A DNA stretch of 8,352 nucleotides, taken from the NCBI GenBank assembly GCA_021798235.1, contig JAJZMO010000252.1, forward strand, positions 1 through 8,352, read 5' to 3'. Origin of the DNA: Acidobacteriota bacterium. GTDB taxonomy: Bacteria; Acidobacteriota; Terriglobia; Terriglobales; Acidobacteriaceae. The notes under the pieces are model-generated. The model did no database searches, was not told the DNA's origin, and saw only the letters and a list, made by a program, of their open reading frames with translations. Below, piece after piece: positions 1-5,505 of the stretch. The position numbers and the translations under genes were made by a program. Positions within the stretch are counted from its first letter, which is position 1; the number at the start of each line of letters is the position of its first letter.

Positions 1-123
1 CTGGCCACGGGCGGACGGTGGTTTGCCGCCTGGCAGAGCGGCCGCGTGCAGACCTATCTGAGGACGATTGGCATTGCGCTGATTGTTTTGGCAGTGATGC
101 TTCTGTGGTGGGGTAAGGCATGA
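1..123 (+). CDS. nuoL: NADH-quinone oxidoreductase subunit L, C-terminal end (partial)
   Basis: This is the last 40 codons and TGA stop of a gene that starts before the window. The reading frame begins at base 1 and contains SGRVQTYLR followed by a hydrophobic helix (IGIALIVLAVMLLWW) and a short basic end. This is how NuoL proteins finish: a Gly-Arg-Val-Gln turn and a final transmembrane helix. Family knowledge: NuoL is the most distal antiporter-like proton-pumping subunit of the complex I membrane arm and carries the long lateral helix that lies along the other pumping subunits. That helix lies just upstream or at the edge of what is visible and cannot be judged here. Its stop codon overlaps the start of the next gene (ATGA, 120-123), as in canonical nuoL-nuoM junctions. 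The identity rests on the short match plus position, so NuoL is very likely but not proven from the fragment alone. Confidence 0.82.
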   Translation: MATGGRWFAAWQSGRVQTYLRTIGIALIVLAVMLLWWGKA

Positions 124-1829
124 ATTCGATTGGACCGCTGACGCTGCTGACTGCTTTGCCCATTGCCGGGGCTGTGCTGGTGCTCATACTCAAGCGCGCG
201 CAGAAATTGTCGCGGGCCGTGGCGATCGTGATTGCGGTTGCGGCTCTGCTGGCGACGCTGGTGCTGTGGGCGCGATTCGACTCCGCGGCACCTGGCATGC
301 AGTTTCAGGAAGTGCACACATGGGCGCCGTCGGTTGGGCTGACGTATCACGTCGGAGTGGACGGGCTGGGGATTCTGCTGCTGGTGCTTTCGGCGGTGGT
401 GGTGCTGATGTCGCTGGCTGCATCGTGGCGCAACGCATCGCACGGGCCAGTGTACTTTGCGCTGGTGCTGCTGCTGGAAGCGGGGTTGTTCGGCACCTTC
501 ACGGCGCTGAATTTTCTGCACTGGTTCATTTTCTGGGAGTTGACTCTGCTGCCGGCATTCTTCCTGGTGAGGTTATGGGGAGGGCCGCAGCGCGGGCGGG
601 CGTCGGTGCAGTTCTTCTTCTATACGATGGTCGGCAGCGTTGCGCTGCTGCTGGCCTTCCTGGCGCTTTACCTTGCGACGGGCACCTACGACTTTACGAC
701 GCTGGCGCAGATGGCGCAGAACGGCGGGCTTGCCGCGGCACTGCAGCAGAACCTGCATTGGGGCGGATGGTCGGGCGGCCATATCGCGCTGATATTGTTT
801 TGGGCTGTGTTTCTGGGGTTTGCGGTGAAGACGCCGGTGGTGCCGTTCCACGGATGGTTGCCGGATACCTACTCGGAGGCATCGAGCGAGACGACGATGC
901 TGCTGACCGGGGCGATGTCGAAGATGGGCATCTTTGGCTTTCTGCGGATTCTGCTGCCGATCTTTCCCGCGCAGATGCAGGAGATGCTGACGCCGCTGCT
1001 GTGGCTGGCGGTGGCCTCGATTGTGCTGCCGGCTTTTGCGGCGTGGCGGCAGAAGGACTTGAAGCGCACGTTCGCATACTCGTCGGTGAATCACCTGGGT
1101 TATTGCGTGCTGGGCGTGTGCGTGGCGGCGAAGCTGACGGGCGTGGATCCCTCGCTGGCGATTGAGAAGTCGGCCGCTCTGACGGGCGTGCTGCTGCAAA
1201 TCTTCAGTCACGGGCTGACGGCGGCGGCGCTGTTCTGGTTTGTCGCGCTGCTGGAGCGGCGGAGCGGCGGTCTGCGGGGCCTGGAAGATTTTGGCGGACT
1301 GCGCAAGATTGTGCCTGTGTTTTGCGGACTGATGGGGATTGCGATTTTCGCGTCGCTTGGGCTGCCCGGGTTGAATGGCTTCCCGGCGGAGTTCCTGATT
1401 TTCAAGGGAGCCTTTCCGCTGGCGGGCTGGGCGGCAACCGCTGCGCTGCTGGGGTTACTGCTGACGGCGGTGTTCCTGCTGGGAATTTTGCAAAAGGTGT
1501 TCTTTGGACCCTTGGGCAAAGGTCAATTGGAAACTAAAACAGATACCAATTCAAGTTCGTTGCCTGCTGCTATGCGTGATCTCTCGACGACGGAACGCTT
1601 TGCCCTGGCTCCGGCGATTGCCCTGATGTTTGTGCTGGGGCTTTATCCCCAACTGATTGCGGGCAAGATGGCCGGGACTGTGACTCAATGGACGACTCCT
1701 GCGACCAGTGCGACGGAGGCATACAAGACAACAGCTCCGAAGCACAATGCTGCGCGCCTGGAGGCTGCCTCCGGTGCGTGGCTGATTCATCGAAAAGCGC
1801 AGACGGGGAAAGCGCAGGTGGCTGACTGA
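120..1829 (+). CDS. nuoM: NADH-quinone oxidoreductase subunit M (first copy)
   Basis: Membrane-arm subunit of complex I that couples quinone reduction to proton translocation (ND4/Mrp-antiporter family). The 569-residue protein shows about 14 hydrophobic segments. All four family-defining charges are present: Glu140 in TM5 (FWELTLLP), Lys237 in TM7 (FAVKTPVVPFHGWLPDTY), Lys268 in TM8 (GAMSKMGIFG) and Glu424 in TM12 (GFPAEFLIF). The QKDLKR-FAYSSVNHLGY segment (311-327) and the TM11 histidine His364 (IFSHGL) are also typical. The ATG overlaps the nuoL stop by 4 bases; a GGTGGGG stretch lies 6 bases upstream, so coupled translation is likely. Oddities: it is longer than the usual ~500-510 residues. 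It has a hydrophilic, locally A+T-rich loop between TM13 and TM14 (residues about 464-490) and a polar tail of about 50 residues after TM14. Glu257 sits in the TM7-TM8 turn, where homologues usually have a small residue. The subunit family is certain; the symbol follows gene order. Confidence 0.95.
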   Translation: MNSIGPLTLLTALPIAGAVLVLILKRAQKLSRAVAIVIAVAALLATLVLWARFDSAAPGMQFQEVHTWAPSVGLTYHVGVDGLGILLLVLSAVVVLMSLAASWRNASHGPVYFALVLLLEAGLFGTFTALNFLHWFIFWELTLLPAFFLVRLWGGPQRGRASVQFFFYTMVGSVALLLAFLALYLATGTYDFTTLAQMAQNGGLAAALQQNLHWGGWSGGHIALILFWAVFLGFAVKTPVVPFHGWLPDTYSEASSETTMLLTGAMSKMGIFGFLRILLPIFPAQMQEMLTPLLWLAVASIVLPAFAAWRQKDLKRTFAYSSVNHLGYCVLGVCVAAKLTGVDPSLAIEKSAALTGVLLQIFSHGLTAAALFWFVALLERRSGGLRGLEDFGGLRKIVPVFCGLMGIAIFASLGLPGLNGFPAEFLIFKGAFPLAGWAATAALLGLLLTAVFLLGILQKVFFGPLGKGQLETKTDTNSSSLPAAMRDLSTTERFALAPAIALMFVLGLYPQLIAGKMAGTVTQWTTPATSATEAYKTTAPKHNAARLEAASGAWLIHRKAQTGKAQVAD

Positions 1830-3367
1830 TGCTTGCGTGGACGATCTATCTATCCTTTGCCGGCGCTGCCGCCGTGCTGCTGACCCCGAAGAGCAAACCG
1901 CAAGTGACGCGCGTAGTGGCGCTGCTGGCCGCACTGGCCGGATTTGGGCTGGCGATTGCGGGGACGATTGCCTACGAGCCTGGGTCGATTGTGACGGTGG
2001 CGCAGGTGCCGTGGATCCCGCAGCTTGGGATTCAATATCACCTGGCGGCAGACGGCATCAGCCTGGTGTTGCTGTTGCTAACGGGTATCGCGGCGACGGC
2101 GGGCATCCTGTTCTCGTGGAATATTGAAAACCGCGTACGAGAGTTCTTCGCCTTCTACCTGGTGCTGATTGGCGGCGTGTACGGGGTGTTTCTGAGCTTC
2201 GATCTGTTTCTGCTCTTCGTGTTTTATGAAGTTGCGATCATTCCGAAGTACTTCCTGATTGCGATCTGGGGTTCGGCGCCAAATGGCGATACCAGCAAGC
2301 GCACTTATGCAGCGATGAAGCTGGCGCTGTACTCGTTTGCAGGGAGCGCCCTGGTGCTGGCGGGAATTCTGGCGGCGTGGGTGGTTTCCGGCGCGAAGAC
2401 TTTCGACATGCAGGTGCTGGCGAAGTATCCGTTCCCGGTGCACTTCCAGATGTGGGCGTTCCCGCTGGTGTTTGTGGGCTTTGCGGTGCTGGCCGGTTTG
2501 TGGCCGTTCCACACATGGGCACCCACCGGTCATGCGGCGGCTCCCACGGCGGCGTCGATGCTGCTGGCGGGCGTGGTGATGAAGCTGGGCGCTTACGGCT
2601 GTTTGCGTGTGGCGATGATGCTGTTCCCAGCCGGACTCGGGGCGTGGGGATTCCACGTGCTCGGATTTGGCTCATGGCGGGATGTTTTCGCGCTGCTGGC
2701 GCTGGTGGGGATTGTGTACGGCGCAAGCGTGGCGCTTGTGCAGCAGGATTTCAAATTTGTGATTGGGTACTCCAGCGTGAGCCACATGGGGTTTGTGTTG
2801 CTCGGTCTGATGACTCTGAGCCAGATTGGCCTGGACGGCGCAGTGTTGCAGATGTTTTCGCACGGTGTGATTGCGGGCCTGCTCTTCGCCGTGGTCGGGC
2901 GGATGGTGTACGACCGCACGCACACGCGCGACCTGAAGATATTGAGCACCATGCATCTGGGACGAACGCTGCCGTTTGTGGCAGTGGTGTTTACGCTGGC
3001 GGCGATGGCTTCGATCGGGATGCCGGGCTTCAGCGGGTTCATTGCAGAGTTTCAGGTGATTGTGGGCGTGTGGCACACGATGCCGTGGATGGTGTTCGTG
3101 GTGGGCTTCGGAATCCTGGTGGGCATTGGCTTCACGTGGCGCGCACTGACGCGAGCGTTCTTCAGCGACGGGAAGCGCACCCCCGCGGCCGGTCCTCCGG
3201 AGCATGGTCCGCTGGCGGCCGTGACATGGCCGGAGCGATGCGGCTCGCTGCTGCTGCTGGCCGCGACGGTCACGGTTGGTTTGTACCCCCAGATTCTTAT
3301 GAATTTGATATTGCCGAGCCTTAACTCACCGTTGTTTGCGGCCCTGAGAAACGGAGGCTGGCGATGA
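1829..3367 (+). CDS. nuoM: Second, divergent NADH-quinone oxidoreductase subunit M
   Basis: A second M-type antiporter-like subunit (512 residues) directly after the first, overlapping its stop by one base (TGATG) with an AGGTGG ribosome site at 1816-1821. M-family marks: Glu134 in TM5 (FVFYEVAIIP), WPFHTWAPTGH in the TM7 break, Lys252 in TM8 (GVVMKLGAYG), QQDFKFVIGYSSVSHMG (305-321), His345 (MFSHG), and Glu407 in TM12 (MPGFSGFIAEF). The TM7 lysine of the usual FAVKxP motif is absent: residues 221-223 read Leu-Ala-Gly. A lysine not usual at that place, Lys140, follows Glu134 in TM5 (IIPKYFLIAIWG). The two M proteins share motif-level similarity only by eye, so this is an old duplication and not a recent tandem copy. 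It sits inside the nuo operon, so it is most likely an added membrane-arm subunit ('2M' complex I). Whether it pumps protons in the canonical way is open. A hydrogenase or Mrp antiporter subunit is less likely given the setting. Confidence 0.93.
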   Translation: MLAWTIYLSFAGAAAVLLTPKSKPQVTRVVALLAALAGFGLAIAGTIAYEPGSIVTVAQVPWIPQLGIQYHLAADGISLVLLLLTGIAATAGILFSWNIENRVREFFAFYLVLIGGVYGVFLSFDLFLLFVFYEVAIIPKYFLIAIWGSAPNGDTSKRTYAAMKLALYSFAGSALVLAGILAAWVVSGAKTFDMQVLAKYPFPVHFQMWAFPLVFVGFAVLAGLWPFHTWAPTGHAAAPTAASMLLAGVVMKLGAYGCLRVAMMLFPAGLGAWGFHVLGFGSWRDVFALLALVGIVYGASVALVQQDFKFVIGYSSVSHMGFVLLGLMTLSQIGLDGAVLQMFSHGVIAGLLFAVVGRMVYDRTHTRDLKILSTMHLGRTLPFVAVVFTLAAMASIGMPGFSGFIAEFQVIVGVWHTMPWMVFVVGFGILVGIGFTWRALTRAFFSDGKRTPAAGPPEHGPLAAVTWPERCGSLLLLAATVTVGLYPQILMNLILPSLNSPLFAALRNGGWR

Positions 3368-4866
3368 GCGCGGTCAGCTATTCGCAACTCGTATGGGTCA
3401 CGCTGCCGGAGATTGCGCTGGTCGTAGCCGCGCTTGCCGTGCTGGCCTGCGATGGGACGGTGCTGCGCGGGGCGGCGATCGCGCGCCGCAGAGGCGTGGC
3501 CGCGCTGCTGGCGTGCGTGGGCTCCGTTGCGGCGATGCTGCTGGTCGGGAGTGGTCCGGCATCCTTCCATTTGCCGGACGGCATGCTGGTGATGGACGGG
3601 CGGACGCGGGTGGTGCAGGTGGCGCTGCTGGTACTGACCATCCTGACGGTGCTGCTTTCCGAGGCGATGCTGACGCCGGCAGCCGAGGGGGTGGCTGGCG
3701 GAAAGACGGCATTCACGCACCACATTGGCGAATATTTTGCGCTGCTGCTATTTGCAACCGTGGCAGTGCTGTTTCTGGTAAGCACGCAGAATTTTCTGCT
3801 GATCTTTCTCGCACTCGAGTTTTTGAGCCTGGTGCTTTACATCCTCACCGGCTTTGACAAGCAAAGCCAGCTTTCGACCGAGGCGGCGCTGAAATATTTC
3901 CTATTCGGGGGGATTTCGGCGGCATTTCTGCTGTTTGGCATCAGCCTGATCTACGGGCTGTCGGGCTCGATCGATCTCTCGCAGATTGCCGTGGCGGCGC
4001 TGCAGCCTGATCCTCTGTGGATGATTGCCATCGTCATGGTGGTGGTCGGTTTTGGATTCAAAGTGGCGGCAGCACCGTTCCACCTGTGGGCTCCAGATAC
4101 TTATCAGGGCGCCCCAACAATCAGCGCGGGGTTTGTCTCGTCGAGCTCGAAGGTCGCCAGTTTCTTCATCTTTGCGCAGGTGCTCACGCTTGGTGTGTTT
4201 GGCGCCGCGGGAAGTGGAATGTGGCATGGCGCCGCACCGGGATGGGTGCCGGTGCTGTGCGTGGTAGCGGCGTTATCGCTGTTGCTGGGTAACCTTGCCG
4301 CGCTTGTGCAGACCAGCCTGCGCAGGTTGCTTGCCTACTCGGCGATTGGGCATGCGGGATATTTGTTGCTGGCCATTATTGCGCACACGCCGCAGAGCAC
4401 CTCCGCGCTGCTTTACTATGTCTTTACGTATGCGCTCACCGTTCTGGGCGCGTTCGGTGTGCTCGCGGCGCTTGAGGCGCAAGGGATTGACCGCATCGCG
4501 GATGTGGCCGGGCTCAGCCGGCGGGCGCCATTCCTTTCGGCGTGCATGCTGGTCTTTCTGCTTTCGCTGGCGGGGATTCCGCCGCTGGCCGGATTCTTCG
4601 GCAAGTTCTGGTTGTTTGGTACGGCGCTCAATGCGGCTCCGCAACTGGGGCTGTTCTGGCTGGTGATGCTGGCGATTCTGATGAGCGTTGTAGCGCTGGT
4701 CTACTACCTACGGGTGCTGAAGCAGATCTTCGTAGCGGATGTGCCCGCGAACGCAGGCGCGATTCACAGCGGGCTGGTCACGCGCGTGACGCTGGGCGTG
4801 ATGGCCGCTGCTACAGTGGTTCTCGGTTGCGATCCGGGACTGCTGATTCGATGGGTTGTGAGGTAA
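3364..4866 (+). CDS. nuoN: NADH-quinone oxidoreductase subunit N
   Basis: Antiporter-like subunit of complex I (ND2 family), next to the NuoA/J/K/H part of the membrane arm in known structures. The 500-residue protein has the N-type pattern. HIGEYFALLLF (120-130) precedes Glu152 in LALEFLSLVLYILTGF. Lys177 follows (EAALKYFLFGG). The central lysines are Lys233 in TM7 (FGFKVAAAPFHLWAPDTYQGAP), Lys263 in TM8 (SSSSKVASF) and Lys414 in TM12 (PPLAGFFGKFWLF). A lysine in TM12 in place of glutamate separates N from M subunits. SLRRLLAYSAIGHAGY (318-333) is the usual conserved loop, with Arg320 where Lys is common. The start overlaps the previous stop by 4 bases (ATGA) and has a clean GGAGG at 3353-3357, six bases upstream. 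As in most nuo operons it is the last gene. Its final 56 bases overlap the opposite-strand HXXEE gene. No anomalies in the key residues. Confidence 0.96.
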   Translation: MSAVSYSQLVWVTLPEIALVVAALAVLACDGTVLRGAAIARRRGVAALLACVGSVAAMLLVGSGPASFHLPDGMLVMDGRTRVVQVALLVLTILTVLLSEAMLTPAAEGVAGGKTAFTHHIGEYFALLLFATVAVLFLVSTQNFLLIFLALEFLSLVLYILTGFDKQSQLSTEAALKYFLFGGISAAFLLFGISLIYGLSGSIDLSQIAVAALQPDPLWMIAIVMVVVGFGFKVAAAPFHLWAPDTYQGAPTISAGFVSSSSKVASFFIFAQVLTLGVFGAAGSGMWHGAAPGWVPVLCVVAALSLLLGNLAALVQTSLRRLLAYSAIGHAGYLLLAIIAHTPQSTSALLYYVFTYALTVLGAFGVLAALEAQGIDRIADVAGLSRRAPFLSACMLVFLLSLAGIPPLAGFFGKFWLFGTALNAAPQLGLFWLVMLAILMSVVALVYYLRVLKQIFVADVPANAGAIHSGLVTRVTLGVMAAATVVLGCDPGLLIRWVVR

Positions 4867-5425
4867 GGCGCGCGGTCAGATTGAGGCGAACGCGGAGCAT
4901 AATGGCAAGATGAATGGCGATGGCAATCGCCAGCCCAAGCGAGTTATATACCACCGAGGCATCCGCTCGATTCAGCAGGAACCAAGCGTATCCGCCCACC
5001 GGCAGAAACAGGATCACGGCGGTGATGGTTCCCGGATTGTAGCGGCGCATGAGGATTGCCTGAAGAATGTGGACGACAGCGTTCACCAGAACCAGGTAGA
5101 TTGCGACATAGCCGTAGCCCGAATTGATTGTGGCCGCGAGCCAAAGGGAGAGGGTGATCACTCCCCAGACTCCGGGCACGTTGATGAGAAACACGTCGAG
5201 GCGCGACAGTGCCTGGCGATCGTTTCCGATCCAATGATTCACAAAGAGGCGAAAACGATCGTTGTCGTGTTCCTCCCATTGATGGAGCATGTATGCGGGC
5301 AGCGTGAAAAAGACTGCGGCGACGGCTGGTGGAAAGCCGTGCAGCAGTAATGGTGCGAGGGCCAGCAAAAACAGTGCAAACAGCGACGCTCCATAAACCC
5401 AATTCGCTACGAATCGCTCAAGCAT
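4811..5425 (-). CDS. HXXEE-domain integral membrane protein, function unknown
   Basis: Small polytopic membrane protein of unknown function, 204 residues from the chosen start. It carries the signature motifs of the HXXEE family: His-Gln-Trp-Glu-Glu-His (residues 48-53), an Asn-x-x-x-His motif (NAVVH, 115-119) and Arg-Arg-Tyr-Asn-Pro-Gly (127-132). These polar motifs sit at the edges of about five hydrophobic helices. Such His/Glu clusters suggest a metal site or a membrane enzyme, but that is inference; no reaction is known to me. Start choice: the frame is open back to an ATG at 5485, giving 224 residues. I prefer the ATG at 5425 because GGAG (5437-5440) lies 11 bases upstream and the first helix follows at once; the ATGs at 5485 and 5452 lack a visible ribosome site. 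It lies just downstream of comEC on the same strand (gap 78 bases, or 18 with the long start) and may share its transcript. Its polar C-terminal end overlaps nuoN antisense. Confidence 0.85.
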   Translation of the reverse strand: MLERFVANWVYGASLFALFLLALAPLLLHGFPPAVAAVFFTLPAYMLHQWEEHDNDRFRLFVNHWIGNDRQALSRLDVFLINVPGVWGVITLSLWLAATINSGYGYVAIYLVLVNAVVHILQAILMRRYNPGTITAVILFLPVGGYAWFLLNRADASVVYNSLGLAIAIAIHLAIMLRVRLNLTARLTSQPIESAVPDRNREPL

Positions 5426-5436
5426 AGAAGTGGGAT

Positions 5437-5440
5437 CTCC
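5437..5440 (-). promoter_or_regulatory. Possible ribosome binding site of the HXXEE gene
   Basis: The minus strand reads GGAGATCCCACTTCT and then ATG, so GGAG lies 11 bases before the ATG at 5425. The spacing is at the long end of the usable range. It is the only purine-rich site before any of the three candidate start codons (5485, 5452, 5425), and is the reason for choosing the shorter protein. Confidence 0.45.
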
Positions 5441-5485
5441 GATGGCGACCATGATCGCACAACAGGAGGTGTCATGGAGGGCCAC

Positions 5486-5505
5486 AGTTTCACTTCAAGT
5501 GAACT
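5486..5505. repeat. Short near-perfect palindrome at the comEC stop codon
   Basis: The sequence AGTTTCACTTCAAGTGAACT contains the perfect inverted repeat TTCACTT-C-AAGTGAA (5489-5503). It extends to AGTT/AACT if one T is bulged. It overlaps the comEC TAG (5504-5506) and lies in the gap before the downstream membrane-protein gene. No T-run follows on the minus strand, so it is not a typical intrinsic terminator. It could be a weak RNA hairpin, a protein-binding dyad, or chance. Confidence 0.35.

Noticed and set aside
266..1165. 299-codon open frame on the + strand inside nuoM
   Set aside because: Overlaps the well-supported nuoM in another frame; Gly/Ala/Arg-rich low-complexity translation typical of a shifted frame.
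2377..3324. 315-codon open frame on the + strand inside the second nuoM
   Set aside because: Same reason: a shifted-frame product without motifs, opposite to clear NuoM motifs in the real frame.
1829..3367. Second M gene as a recent tandem duplication or assembly artefact of the first
   Set aside because: The two proteins differ throughout and share only motif-level similarity by eye; lengths and ends also differ.
1829..3367. Second M gene as a hydrogenase-4 or Mrp antiporter subunit
   Set aside because: It lies inside nuo with overlapping junctions on both sides and has the M-type motifs in order; no hydrogenase or Mrp genes are nearby.
4915..4932. Hairpin TGGCGAT-GGCA-ATCGCCA about 50 bases after the nuoN stop, as a nuo terminator
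   Set aside because: No T-run follows on either strand, and the sequence encodes the Ala-Ile repeat of the last helix of the HXXEE protein, which explains the symmetry.
5426..5485. N-terminal extension of the HXXEE protein to the ATG at 5485
   Set aside because: No ribosome site precedes that ATG or the one at 5452, and the added residues (including a Cys-Cys pair) resemble no part of the family. Not excluded, since the gap to comEC would then be only 18 bases.
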